Below are positions 1 to 12,852 of a DNA stretch of 64,000 nt, in pieces. The translations under genes were made by a program, and so were the position numbers. The notes under the pieces are model-generated. The model had not been told where the DNA came from, did not search any database, and worked only from the letters and a program-made list of their open reading frames with translations. This stretch comes from Daedaleopsis sinensis (lineage: Eukaryota > Basidiomycota > Agaricomycetes > Polyporales > Polyporaceae), in NCBI GenBank assembly GCA_033807695.1, contig CM066306.1, positions 1,674,001-1,738,000 on the forward strand. The letters run 5' to 3'. Each line of letters opens with the position of its first letter. The first letter of the stretch is position 1.

Positions 1-181
1 TGGCGCCCGGCAGGACTCCAGTCCGTCGGGCCTCCCAAGAGCAGACTCGCACGCCGAGCACCTTCGCCGTCCGCCGCCACAGCAAGTTCCCGCCACCACA
101 GGACGGTGCCGGCACCGCTGACGGAACCCTCGCTCCCGCCGTGCGCGCAGGTGTCTGGTGTCTGGTGCCCAGTCGGACGGC

Positions 182-217
182 AGCTGCTGCTGCGGCGGCG
201 GCGGCGGCGGCGCAGGG
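182..217. repeat. GCT/GCG trinucleotide microsatellite
   Basis: A run of GCT then GCG triplets is read directly. It would encode Ala or Arg runs in the overlapping open frames, none of which is supported as a gene. Confidence 0.75.
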
Positions 218-567
218 AGGACCAGCCCGCGATACGCAAGACTGCACTCGCACCTACTCACACAAAGTTCTCGCACCTACCCAGCTCAGGCTCAGCGCTC
301 ATGCGAGGAATGGAGCCAGGACAGCCAGGACAGGAGAGCCGGTGCGGGCGTTTGCGCGGACGTTTTGACGTGTCCCGTTGCTGTCAAGCCGTATGTACAT
401 GTAAGTGCCGACAGACGAGGCCCGAAACGCGTTACAACCTCTTACAGTCACAGCACGCGTCCTCACTGCTCAGGCTATCCGAGTCGCGACGTCCGATCCC
501 GCGGGCCACAGCCAGCACCAGGTAGCGAGGAGCCCACGCTGGAGTCCCGGACATCCGGATACGAGCA

Positions 568-1425
568 ACGCCTACGCCTGCGACGAACTCGGAGCCGCGC
601 CGCGGGCTCGGAGCCGGGGCTTCACAATTGCAATACGCCGAGTGGTGCGTCCGCGGCTGGGACCCCCGAAGCACCGCAAGCCTGAACATGACCGGTGCGC
701 ACGATCGCGTTCAGGTTGTGGGTGCGTGTGGTGCCTCGGTGGTTCTGGAGTTTGGAGTTTGGCGTGCGGCGTGCGGCGACATGCCACTCGTTCTAGTTCT
801 CGTTCCGTAGCCTCGAGGCCATGCCAGCTGCAGGCGTGTGGGCTCACCACACCACACGCCTCGCGTCGCTCCTCGCGGGCAGCAGCAGCATCCATCCGAA
901 CTGGCTGGGGCCCGCCTCCACTTTCTCCGGACCGCCCTCGAGGATCGGACGCACGACAGACTCGGATACGTGCAACGCATACGATGGAGCCGCGCCTTGG
1001 GGCTCACCACACGCCTCGCGTCGCTCCTCGCGGGCAGCCTCCATCCGAACTGGCTGGGGCCCGCCTCCACTTTCCCCGGATCGCCCTCGAGGTTGCATGC
1101 AGAGGATACGTGCAAAGCCTACGATGGAGCCGCGCCTTTACGCCGAGCGGTACGTCTAGGAGCACCGAAGCATCGCACGCATGGCTGGCGCGACGCGTTC
1201 GAGTTGTGGGTGTGTGTGGTGCCTCGGTGGTTTTGGAGTTTGGAGTGCGGCGACATGCCACTAGGTCCGTAGCCTCGAGGTCCCGCCAGGCGTGTGGGCC
1301 GATGCTGCTGGGTGTGCCCGCCACACGCCTCGCGGGCGGCGTCGAGCTGCATGGGCCCGAAAGGTGCATCGCGTCCGCCTCCACTTTCTCCGGATAGCCC
1401 TCGAGGTTGCACGACAGAAAGCGCA
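568..1425. repeat. Complex tandem repeat, order A-B-B-A-B
   Basis: Two sequence blocks recur in diverged copies. Block A, starting with the word GTGTGGTGCCTCGGTGGTT, occurs at about 715-838 and 1198-1298. Block B, carrying CCGCCTCCACTTTC and then CCCTCGAGG, occurs at about 839-985, 1000-1140 and 1299-1425. The flanks upstream of each A block also match (GAAGCACCGCAAG near 670 and GGAGCACCGAAGCATCGCA near 1160), so the duplicated unit was close to 480 bp. Copies differ by many substitutions and small indels and none keeps a shared reading frame, which argues for old non-coding satellite-like DNA. Confidence 0.7.
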
Positions 1426-3950
1426 CAGGCAGGAAGGCGCTCGGCGATCCCGGGCTTGTAAGTTACAGTACTCTCCATTTGCGCTCTCCAGGACACGGAA
1501 CTAGCTTCCACCCCCACCCCCTCTTGGTTTCGGGACAGGCCTGATCCATACAAGCCCCCCGCCGCTGAAGTGCCCACGCACCGTGCACCTCCATGCGTCG
1601 AACGTTCGAACGTCGGACTCGGCCTGGACATTATATTTACATACGACAGCTCGGCGGCGCACAGTCGAAGGTTCGTGCAGCCGCTTCCCCGCTAGCCTAT
1701 CAGTGTAGCGCCAGCCTGGATGAGGACGGCCGATTCGTGCCCTTATCAAGTCCCTTCTCAAAGGTGCCCCAATTCCAGCTGGCAGGCAGCGCACACTCTC
1801 GTTTCCCCAGCCGCGTGATCATCAAGATTTATTCGCGAGAACCGGTATGTCCGACTTCCAGCGATGCGCGTTCGAGCTGATACTGATTCTGCGCTATTCA
1901 TAGATTGTGCACGTCCCAACCTCGAGCTATCCTGGGCCTGAAGCTCGCGACTCGCGACTCGAAGCCCGAAGCCCGATGCTCGAAGCTCGCAGCTCGAAGC
2001 TTGTAACGGTGGCCCCTACCCTACTTACATGCCGCTGCAGATGCGGTCGACACAGACACGCAGACGCAGACGCCCCGCGGCGTGTGGGTGTGACGCAACG
2101 CAGTGACTCTTCAAGCTTCAAGCTTCGACTTCGACCCCGCGGGCCCCAGCTGCAGGCTCGCCGCAGAAAGGGGGCTGCAGCGGCCAGCCCGCCCGCGGCC
2201 AGGGTGCGAGGGGGACATCCGAGTCCGCCGCGCTCTGCGCCGATGAGCGCCATCGCCGTCCCATGACGCCGATTAGGGGGCTTCTTCAAGTTCTTGCCCT
2301 GCCATGCCCGTTCGAAGGGCTGACTGAAGAAAGAAAGAGGGTCCCGGTGCGCACTGCGCGCCGCGCCAACAGCTGGCGTCCACGGTCCCTCCGAGAGACT
2401 CGAGTCCGTGCGAGAACGCGAGAACGCTGGAGGCCGGACGCCTGCCACTCCACGGTGCGCGTCGACGTCGACGTCGCCCGGACGAGGATAGGGGATGGGA
2501 ATCGTGGACTCGGGCACGCGCGGCGGCGTGGCGCGCGCCCTCCTTCTCTTCTCCCTGTCCTGTCCTGGGCTGGGCGGCAGCAGCTGGTGCTCCACGCGCA
2601 CGTACGGTGCACCGTGGCCGTCCAGCTCCGACATGTGCGGCCACCCAGCTCGTGTCCGTGTCCGTGGAGTCCGCGCCCGCATCCCCTGCTGCCGCTGGGT
2701 CGTCGCGACGATCCACCGGTGCGTCCAGCGCGGGTGCGGTGACGGTGACGTAGCTAGGCGCGGGCGACGGGCGATGGGCGATCTGTGTGGCCGCGCGACG
2801 ATGTCGATGATGCGTGCGCGTGATGGGGGGTGGCCGACTCAGGCAGCTGCTGGTCCGCGTATGCGCATGTGCATGCAGGGAAGACCTGCCACCCAGCCGG
2901 CGGGCTTCCTGGAAGCTCGTGCGCCCGGCTTCCCTTCTCGAGTTCTATCGCGATATGCAGCCGCGCGCGTACGTCCTGCACGCACGCACACCGTGTGCCG
3001 CCCGCCCCTCAGACTGACTTGCGTACTTCAAGCTTGCTTACTTACTTATCGTGCAGCGCACGCGGTCACGTACGCGGATCGGCCTGGCACCATCGTCCGC
3101 GCGTGGTCGTTTTGCATGTATTGCTCTCCCATAATGAGGAGGAATGAGGAGGAATGAGGACTGGTCGGCCTCGGAGCCGGCGCGAATCGATATTAATTTA
3201 CTCGCGGAGAAGCAGAGTAGAGTACCAAGTAGTGTGGGGGATGTGGAGCTGCCTGAACAGGTTGACGGACGGCTTGACCGGACGTTCGCATGCTAGCACG
3301 GATCGCGTTTACGCCCGAGCCCAGTACTAAGTAGTATGTAGTAGTGCCGCCCTAGAGGCCGAGCGCGCGGTACCAAAACGGATCTGGTTAAAGGAGGCGG
3401 CCGTCACCGAAACTCGCGTGAGTCGCCCAGCTCAGTCACGGTGCAGAACTACTTATGAGCGGATCCCTGTAGTAGAGAAGCAGTGTCTGCTTGGCATGTT
3501 GTTATTGCTTGGCATCGTCGGGGAAATCGGATAGTACTTACGACATTGTGTTGTACTTTTCTTGAGCATAACATGGATGAGTCTGAGAGGAGACCGGCGG
3601 CGTCGGACTCCATGCACGACTCGGACGTGCGCGTCGGAGGCCCGAAGCGATCTCACCTCACTCGACGATGTGCTGTTCTTCCCGTGGCAACCCGCAGTCC
3701 TCTGCGGCAGACTCGGCGACCTCCATCCACGAAGGGGATGTGGACATTTCAATGGGGCATAATCAATTGATTTGATGTCGGGGGCCCCGAGACGTTTTAT
3801 TGTACAAGAGACACGCACAAGGAACTGTGTCCATATTGATTCACGAAATAGACAAGAAAGCAAAGGACAGGTGGCAGAGCCTGAGGACAAAGACAAAGTC
3901 AAGGATGAAATAGTTACCGCGTCGCCGCGACACCGTTCGCAGGTCGAAGT

Positions 3951-5568
3951 TCAACAGAGCTCATGGTGGTTCTCGACTAGAGTCCACAGCTCATCGTCCA
4001 CGTCGTAATAGGGCTCGGCGCCGTATGCAGACCCGCAGAGGTAGTGAGGATCTATCAACTCCTCCAGGTCGCAGAGGACGTCGGGTACGCCAGCAGGCGC
4101 TTCCTCCTCGTTCACTGCATGATGGTCCTGCAATGTCATCGACAGGTGGTCCTTCTCCGACTCGTCCGGAGGTGTGGCTGCCAACGACGAATCGTGATCC
4201 AGCCGGTCGGGCACGGGCACGGGCACGAATTCCTCCTGGAGATCCTCGCTTGGTAGCGCATACTGCGACGCTGCATCTGGTATCTCCAAGTGGGGAGTAT
4301 CGTGCTCGTCAGCGCGCTCATCGTCTTGAGGTATAGGTATCAGCGCGTCGTAAATCTGCTGCTTAACTTTAACATCATCATCGTCAACGCCATCGTCATT
4401 ACCAGTGACGCCCCCCTCGTCTTCCGGGAGCGGAGGCGGGGGCGCATCTGGCTCTGCCGAGACGTCGCGCACATCTGCGTCCCTGCGGGCCACGGGCGCC
4501 GGCGGGTCTGCGCATTGCGGGCACCCGCACCGCACGACCTTGCCATAGCCGCTCAGCCAGCGCTCCAACACCGCGACGCGGCTCTTGGACCGGAGCAGCG
4601 CGAGCGCAGTCCGCGCGTCCGGGTCCTGAAAGCACGGCATCCAGACCCGCACGTGCTTCCGCACGACTTCGCGCTCGGCGGCGGGGCCGTCGATGCTCCG
4701 CTCCCGCGCGATCTTGTCCCTGAGCTCGAAGAAGCGGTCTTCGCCCATGCAGGTTTCCGCCTTCATGTGGCGCGGGATAGAGTCGTGGCGGCTGAGGAGC
4801 ACGGGCTTGTCTTTGTATATGCAGCCGATGCGGACGCCGAGGTGGGAGAAGATGAGGTGGCGCTGGACATCTGAGGGGCGCTTGAAGCTGCCTGTGCAGC
4901 CGGATATCTCGGAGTACGGGCACGTCCTTAATTTCGGTGACGTGCCTCTGCGCGTCCGCGGCTGCCGCTCTGCGGCAGGGAGGAGCGTCGATTTCTCCAG
5001 TGTGCCGCCTGCGTCGTCTGTGTCAAGCTGCCAAAGCGGCGGGTCTAGGCGGGCGACGGCGGACGATGGCGCCAGTCCTCGGGCGACATCGCACACTTCC
5101 TCGAGGAACTGCACCCCGAGGCGTTTGGGGTCTGCGGGGTACTCGACTGCGTCCAGATAGGGCTGGAGCGAGCCTGCGACACGTCTGACGCCTTTGCCGG
5201 CTTTCGCGCCAGGGTCTGGAAAGCGATCACCGTGAGCGATGAGCGGGGTCAGCAGGAGCATTCATGGGGCGCAGCGCACCGTCGCAGTCCGGGTCGCCGT
5301 GCGCGTGTGCGTCTTCCCTGTGTCTCGTATGTATGGTCGCCGCTTTGCTTTGGATGGGAGATTCTCTGTGGCGCTTGCGGGGGCTAGATGTGGAAGCTAC
5401 GCCTTGATGCTTCCGCTTGCGCGATGCCCGGGGATTGGGGATGAGAGCAGTGCTTCCTGGGTCATGGGAAACGGGGATGGGGGTGGGAGTGGCCGTGGCG
5501 CGTGAAGGTCCAGGCTCATCCTCAGCCTGATGAGCAGATACTCGTTGGTGGCGATGATGTTTCTTCAT
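3951..5568 (-). CDS. C2H2-like zinc finger nuclear protein (hypothetical)
   Basis: I read two exons, 5568-5280 and 5215-3951, joined across a 64 bp intron (GTGCGC to TTCCAG) in phase 1, giving about 517 residues. The join removes a stop that otherwise ends the first frame and gives ...GDPDCD-DPGAKAGKG.... The N-terminal 90 residues are basic and disordered, with RKRKHQ and SPRKRHRES stretches that look like nuclear localisation signals. The middle carries a Cys-x7-Cys-x12-His-x5-His pattern (CPYSEISGC...HLIFSH), an atypical C2H2 finger, followed by a second Cys cluster (CGCPQC). The C-terminal 150 residues are acidic and could be an activation region. I recognise no named family. DNA or RNA binding is inferred from the finger only. 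Confidence 0.7.
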
Positions 5569-6724
5569 TTGGATGCGTGATAGTCGAGCCTCCGGGATGA
5601 GCGACCTAAGTATGTAAATGGCCAGTGCGGTTCAGAGATAGCTGGTGAGTTTGGGTGGGGGCCGCGCGTGAGTTGCTGATGGTCTATGAGAGGGAGAAGG
5701 AGGAGAACTTGAAGGGCCCACCATGTATGTTAGGGACACAATAGAGTAACGCAGGTATGAACTCATCAGTCGAGCGCTGAGTCGGTGGGTGCGGCAGCAC
5801 GGAGGTCGTTGATAAGCGGTAGGTCATCGCGCTAGCAACAGATGTAGATTTTACAGAGCTCGGTAGCGAGGATGGAGGCCCGAACTAGATGTTAGGCTCT
5901 AGGAGTGCACGATGGAGTGTCACGGGCCTACCATAGAGTAGTGTTGACATTTTGTTGATAAGTAGTCTTGCAGTAGAACTCGAGTCGGCGACCATGTAGT
6001 GAAGTAATTACCAGGTGATTCGTTGTTTGAAGTGAGCCTGCTGGCAGAGAGAGAAGAAGTCAACGTACATAAGAGGTAGTAGGCACCTACCTTTGAGTAT
6101 CTGGAGCACGGGAGTCGTAGTGAGTCTACATTCATGTCGGACAGTCCAGGGATACTGTACGAACTTACACTGCCTCCGAATGGTTGTTAGCCGTGGTTCA
6201 GGTCACGGTTGGTACGACGGTGGCGCTGCGGTGCAGATTTAGTCATACCCACGTAGACCCACGTGGCAGGATATACTTCCGATTCCAGCGCCTACGCCGG
6301 AACGCGACAGCCATGTCCGACGTTCACGCCGCGGCGGCGATTGTAGGGGCTTGAGGCAACTCCGTCTCTCCTTGAACCAGTCCAATTGTCACCATCTTGA
6401 AGTAGTAAGTGTCACAGCCAACCATGATCTCTACTAAAGTACTAATTACGGTCGGGTTCAGTACATTTAGTCAAGTTGGCCGTCAGTGGCACTCGGCAGC
6501 TTCACCCAGGAGGCTCTTAGCCATCATTGATTGGCAGTGTCATCCACAGACCAGGATACTACCTATCCTTTGCCGTTTCTGACAGCACATACTCTGAACG
6601 TTACTTGGACAAGCCATCAATAAATTCTGCGGGGAAGCGCGGCTGTGTCCAACCGATACTCGTTCTGTAGGACGCTTGCGTTTCACTGTTCGTTAAGGTC
6701 CACTGACCACCTGATTGTCCAGAG
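5569..6724. other. Intergenic, no gene seen
   Basis: This divergent spacer between the zinc finger gene and MED12 is AT-richer than its flanks and has no open frame of convincing length or composition. It should contain the promoters of both genes, but I see no clear TATA element that I can assign. Confidence 0.5.
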
Positions 6725-9700
6725 ATGTCCAAGAAAGAGCTGTCAGAGCCTCTTGCTATCTACGAATCCCGTCCTCCGAAATGGCTGCCAAGGGCACATC
6801 TTGCGGCGGATTTGGGTGAGTCTACCGCGCCAACGACGAGTACAACTGAACTCACTGAGTGCTCGGTCTGCATACAGGCTACGTCGGATTCCATCCCCCT
6901 AGACCGCATCAGCTCGAGGAAGTTCTGACTGAATCTAATGTAAAGAGCGGACTAGTGCTTGCTCCGGCTGTCCCGGTTGGTCAACAATTTGCATCTTGGT
7001 CTCAACATGTCCCAATTATTATCCCTCAGGCGGAGACGTACAGTGCTCAGGACTCCATCCGGAAACGGTTGATCCAGGAGAATGCCCTGGGCGAACTCGA
7101 AGAGCTCATGAACCAGGTCTTCACGCGTAAAGCAGAGAGCGTAGCGCCTGTTCCGTGAGTCGTCAATTCGGCTGCGTGTGTGAACTGTAATGGACGGACT
7201 GACACACCCATTTTCAGAGCGTCGACATTCCGTCTTCTGTCACGAGTCACGCTCAATGACGCCAAGCGGCATGCTTGGTTCGCAGATCTCGCCAATCCCG
7301 ATGTGCCGCTTTATAAGTTAGGGAAGAATGTGCCGCACGGCGCGAAAGGTCATGACCTCCTCGACTTGCTTCACACGAACAAGGTCGCTATCCCTCGGGC
7401 GGTGTGGTTTCTCCGAATGTTTGGCGCTAACGAATCCGTAAGTCCACAGAAGCGCGTTTTTACCCCTCTCATACCAGGTTTAGGCTGTCTTGCGTAACAA
7501 ACCGAGCTACAACCCGACCCTGTATAGTGTTGAATGGGCTAACGTCATGACAACGTATCTGAAGAAGCAGCTGGCCGATATTGCTCTTCCTAGTCCGCCG
7601 CGTCTTGGCCTGAATATCAAGTCGACCTTCAAAGGCGTTCTTTCTGAGACCGATTCAAGAGATAAATGGATCTCGCGATTCACGTACTGGTATGTGCATG
7701 GACGGTCACCGTTCGATGATGGTGCTCATGATGATGGGACGCTTTTGTGGTAGCTTGAGCCTCCTGCGGACATTCTATGCAGAGGGCCTTGTCGACAATA
7801 AGACTTTCCTTTCTTGGCTCGTACAGCAGATGGGTATATGCAACCTTGCCCAGGCAGGGTTTGTAGCACGACTGGGAGACGAATACGTCGAGGGCATGCT
7901 CGTCAGTCGAGCTCTGACGCGTCCGTTTCTAGAAGCTTGCCTGAGCAAGCTCATCGAGGTAAAACATTCTGAACTGCTTCCGCACATAATCTGATTGATC
8001 GCGTATAGATCGAAAGTTCGACCGCCAGAGAGTTCTTGACGAACACAACGAACATCATTCGAAACCTCATATCAGTACGTACAGTCGCTCGAGAGTCCGC
8101 GCGTTCTCTTGTTGACCGAGATTGCAGCTCTCGTTCATGGCGCTCCCGGATGCTGCTATCAGTCCTCGCATGCATGTTCAGCACGGCCCTGCTTTAGAGC
8201 AAATCCTGCAGGACAACTTCATCGCAGACGCAAGTGACACAACACAGCAGAACCTCCAGAATCTACAGCAAATCGTCATGGATACACTGTCTGACGTGCA
8301 ACGCCGGAACGAAGCTATGTTGTTCTATCATCTGCCTCCCCGAGTGCTCGGCACCCTCTCTTCCGCGCTGTCGGATATCAAGGTACGCCCTGTGCACCTT
8401 CCCGGCGACCTTGAGTCCTCATGCTCATCCCATCGCAGCTGCTCAACTCGATCTCGGGCAGGACCGATATGTCCAGCATATCCCTGTTCGACGAGACTTC
8501 AGATATCTCTGATTCGTTCTCCAGCAAGCTCGACTTCCTTCTGACTTGGAGCGTCACTCCACTGCAGTATGGAGACCATCGCCCATATGCCGCAGCAGGT
8601 CTTCTGCAGCTTTGGATGAACAAGGCGAAAGATAGGGCCTTCAGGCGTGATGCACCGTCTCCCGACGGGCATATACAGAGCCTCCTGTTTCAATGGCTGG
8701 ACACATCGGATGTCGCAGGTGACCCGACCAATCTACCAACAATCGCGGTCTTGTTTGGCCAGCTAGTTGCCCGCGAGCTGTTCTCGTATGATGACTATAT
8801 GCAGCACCTCATCGCTCGGGGCGAGGAAGGCTTATCCTATACGATGCCATCTGTGAGTTGGTAGGCCTTCATGCACAACAATCGACCCCTGACGCCACGA
8901 TTAGGAGACCATTTCTCGCCATCGGGAATTCCTCAGATGGATACCTTTGCACGAACCAAGTCCGGCCTTGATGAACCAGCGCAAATCCATCTTATATGGC
9001 TTGCGGATGAGGGAGACACCCGAGGAGGCCAATGAGAAGGAGATTCGGAGAGAATTCCGCTCCTTGCTTCCGGAGCTCTTTGGAGGTACTTTTGACTTGG
9101 TGGTGTTGCTACTGTGCTGCTCACAATCCGCTATGTATCTCAGGTGAGGCAAGCTCGAATGAGCCAACAACAACGGCTTTCTGGCAGTCATGCAACCACC
9201 TGCTGTCCTCCCCGCGGTACGAGCAGGTCAAGACGATCAAGCAGTGGTTCCTGCCGATCTACAAGAAGTTCCTCTCAAGGTTGGTTTTGCATTTAGCTGT
9301 AGCGAGTCCTATTCACGAGCTATTTTAGTCAAGGAGACAACCTACTGGATCCCGACAACAGTGTACTACGCGCCTTCACCTTGTCCGTGATTATCATGGC
9401 TCGCGTGCGCTCGTACGGGTCGATACTGGATGTAAGCTTAATACGCATACTCTATTGGCAACTGACGGCTGACTGAGAGGTAGATGTCCCTGTTCACCCT
9501 GGAGTATGTGAGGACAAATGAGCCCCTCGCCGCCGTGATCGAGACTTTGCGGCAACACATGGAAGTGTGGGCGTGCATGAATCGCATGAAGGACGTCACC
9601 GCTGCACTGTGGGCGGTTCATCAGACCTGGCGAAGCCGTGGCTCGCAGAATCGAATCCTCCTCAAACTCCTCGCGGAGGTGGACAATGACTGTTACCTCG

Positions 9701-12636
9701 AGCCGGCTGCTCGCGAGCAAATGCTCTCCGATATCTCCGCATATACCCATGTTAGTCCTTCTCTTCACGGCGTAGAGTTGTTTTGACATGACAACTATAC
9801 AGGCTCTCTTCCCGATGAATGAGCACCCAAGCATTGTGCCCCAGGTCCTACCTGAGGTTCTGCACTTGGCTACCGATCCGACACCAGAAGCACCGTCGAA
9901 CCTAGCGAAGCATTTTTGGTATCAGTACATGACCTCCCCTGACTGGGCGTGGAAGGTCTGGGACAACACTATCGCAAGCTTGCGCCAGATTCCACTCATG
10001 TTCGTCGACATGGCCAGCCGGCGGGCGTGTGCTCTGCGATATGCCGAGTTCCTGCTATGTGTCGACCAGCACCTGCCACGCGGGTTCGACGAGCAGATCC
10101 GCATGTGGCTGATGGGGTCGGGCTGGAACGAGATCGCAGCGCTGACGACGGAGACATGGGACGTCGTTACCGTCGTTCTCCTCTTTCTCGCATGTCGCGG
10201 TGCGCTAGCCACCACGACGATCCTCGAGAGCCTGATCTTCCAAGTCTGGCAGGCCGGCGCCAACGTGTCGTCCGAAGAGCAGGGACAGTCACTCGAGACT
10301 CGCCTCGCGTCCGTGAACACTCTCTTCGAACATCTGCTCCTCCGGGACGAGTGCGGTACAGGTCTGCCGCCAGCGGACGTCTTCGAGGCCCAGGGCCTCC
10401 AGACCCGGCGGCGGGACGTCTTTCGTGAGCCCCACTTTTCGCTTCTCGTGGCAAACTTCCCTGCACTCGTGCTCATCGAGCAGAACCGATGTTTCTCGGA
10501 GACACTCCGTGTCGCGTCCACGACACTGCGCCGGACGATCTGTAGGGTGAACGTCTTCCGCCAGGGAATCTATCGGGACCTCGACGCGGTACGACTGACG
10601 TTCGAGAAGCTGCTCGAGTCTCAACACATCTCGGACGATCTGCACGGCCCACTCGTCGAGGCGCTGTGGTTGATGCTCAACGACGCTGGCCAAGGTGCGT
10701 GGTTTCGTCATTCTTCGCATTGTCGCGTTCCGGCTCAAAGGAAGACATCGTACGCAGACGGTCCGGTCACTGCGGCGGATTGGAAATCTGTGTCGTCGGT
10801 GCTTAGCCATTGGAAACTCGCGGCGACCTCGATCGAGATACGACTGTCCATCAAGCAGTCGCAAGAAGGCATGTCGCGCGAATCGACTAGGCAGCTAGCG
10901 TGCTCCAGATTGGACAAGCTGACAAGCGAGGTGTTCTACTCGTGCAAGAAGCCAGAGGAAGCGGATTTCATCGCCGACCTCATCACGGACGTGGATATAA
11001 CCGTCGCGGGAAAGGTAGACTTTGCTAGTAATCACACGGGAATGGTTCACTGACTGTCGTCCTCGCAGTTCGTCAACGCCGGGCTGAAGCGTATCACGGA
11101 TATATTCCGAGAATGGGACCCGATGAAGAACGATACCACCCACCGCGACCTGAAGAAGTGCGCGAGTGAGATACTTCGCCTGCTCGCGAATATCGTCGCG
11201 CCCTTCCGAAAGGATGCTTCGCTGCCCCAAGTCGACATTCCGATCCAAGACGCGCTCTTCGCGATGCTGTGTGCGAAGATAGCGCATATGACAGAGGTGA
11301 TGGCGAAGCTTGTGCAGCAGCCATGGGATGACGACGCATCACGCGCATCACAAGCCGTCATTTTCCAGGCGCGAATGTTGCAGTTCCACCTTGGGTTCCC
11401 TTCGGCGTGGAGCCAGCAAGCGAAAGACCTCGCAGAAGAGCTGTGTTGCAACCTCACTAGGCTAGCGTTGGTACGTCTCAACAATCCTCCGGAAGGGTCG
11501 CATTGCTCATCCCTGTGCAGATGCACGGCGCTGGGGAGGGCCTAAATATGCTCGCGTTCCCGCTGCTGCTCGACACCCTATGCTACGTGCTGGACGGTAC
11601 GTTCGGTCCGCTTCGTAGCACCCTATGGAATCATACTGATGCGACCATGTCCACAGAGATCCCCGCCGACTTGCGGGCGACAGCGCCATTCGATCCCTTC
11701 CGGAACTACCCCGAGTTCAATCTGTCCGACCTCCCCGGCGACATGCCCCCCGAGTACAAGACGCGGATGCGCACCCTCCTTCCATACGTCGCCCTCAACC
11801 CGGCCGTCGAAGACCTCGTGTACACCACCCGCGATGCCTCGGGGGCAGTCCTCAGCACGGTCCCCGTGCAGAACCGCCCCTGGGAGTGGACTGAGCACGT
11901 CGGAGAGAACCCGCCAGGCGCACGCGAGCCCGTGCGGGGCATGGACCGCACGCTCGACGACCGGCCGCACGTCATGAACTCCGCCGCGCTCTCCCTGGAG
12001 CTGTTCGATGCGCGCGTCACCGGGGACCGCATCATCCCGCCGCTTCCCCCCAGCTCGAACGCCACCGTGACGGCAGGGCCAGCGGTGGACGGGGTGGAGA
12101 GGGACGATCTGATGGCCGAGGAGAACCTGCGCTCGTTCCAGGACGACGTGTACGCGGAGGGCGCCTTCCGGCGCGACTGGCGCGAGACGCGCATCAAGCT
12201 CGAGGACAGTGCCCGCGCGAAAGCAGAGCAAGACAGCGTCCCCCCGCTGCCTGCCCTCGCCGGACAGCATGGACAGGGCCACAGCCACGGTGCCGCGGCT
12301 GTCAGCGCAGCGGAACACCACCGTGTGTCGTCGCGACGGCCGTCTCCTGCGTCCTCGATACGCTCCGCGGGAACCGGGGCTTTGGGGTCCGTGCGACAAA
12401 GCCCTGCGCATCCACACAGCCGCTTATCGGTGTCGACTACGGGGGACGTCATCGATGTGGACGCGTTCGACGGGACCTCCAACTCGGGCTCGAGCAAGCG
12501 GAAGATGAGCACGATTGCGGAGGAAGATGACGACATCGAGATCATCGAAGGCCCTGTTCCTGCGTCGTCGCGGCAGAAGCGGCCTGCGTCGAGGTCGAAG
12601 GCTGCGGGGAAGACGGCGAAGGGGAAGAATAGATGA
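6725..12636 (+). CDS. MED12: Mediator complex subunit 12 (Srb8)
   Basis: MED12 is the large scaffold of the Mediator CDK8 kinase module, which represses or tunes RNA polymerase II transcription in the nucleus. The first exons are 6725-6815, 6878-7154, 7218-7437, 7484-7689, 7754-7958, 8009-8074, 8128-8382, 8439-8852 and 8905 onward. Further exons run to a stop at 12634-12636, for an estimated 1,600-1,700 residues. The N-terminal Med12 domain is unmistakable: LYKLGKNVPHGAKGHDLLDL, then IPRAVWFLRMFGANE, RNKPSYNPTLYSVEWANVMT and FLSWLVQQMG. The C-terminus after about 12,050 is low-complexity, with acidic (EEDDDIEIIEG) and basic (RQKRPASRSKAAGKTAKGKNR-like) runs. The start follows from the conserved ELSEPLAIYESRPPKWLP opening. 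Introns are about 45-65 bp. Exons 1-8 were phase-checked; those after 8905 were placed only roughly. Confidence 0.93.
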
Positions 12637-12852
12637 CACAGTCCTAGCGTTGTACTTTGGATTCCAGGTTGCTTCATATGGCTGGATAATGAATCACTCA
12701 ACAACTGAATTGAACAAGGACCATGATACCGTGACTGCGATATTAAGCGTATGCGGTACCTACGAACCTGAGTATGACATGATAGCAAGAGGAATAAGGA
12801 TACAGCGCAGAAGTAGACCGTGTACTGGGATATGGTGTCGCGACGAATTGTT

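Larger units (their letters stand above)
1..3950. other. GC-rich gene-poor stretch
   Basis: I see no gene here that I can support. Several long open frames exist on both strands, but they overlap one another antisense, are rich in Arg, Ala and Ser and resemble no family, as expected of GC-rich non-coding DNA. The stretch holds a GCN/GGC microsatellite at about 182-217, a diverged tandem repeat at about 568-1425, CTCGAAGCTCG-like short repeats at about 1935-2010 and 2110-2135, and a short AATGAGGAGG repeat near 3131-3160. Confidence 0.55.

Noticed and set aside
405..1397. A 330-codon frame through the tandem repeat region
   Set aside because: It crosses diverged repeat copies in different frames and has no recognisable domain; composition is that of GC-rich non-coding DNA.
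3453..3902. Opposed frames of 95-149 codons 3' of the zinc finger gene
   Set aside because: No family resemblance, no splice-joined extension, and both strands open over the same bases.
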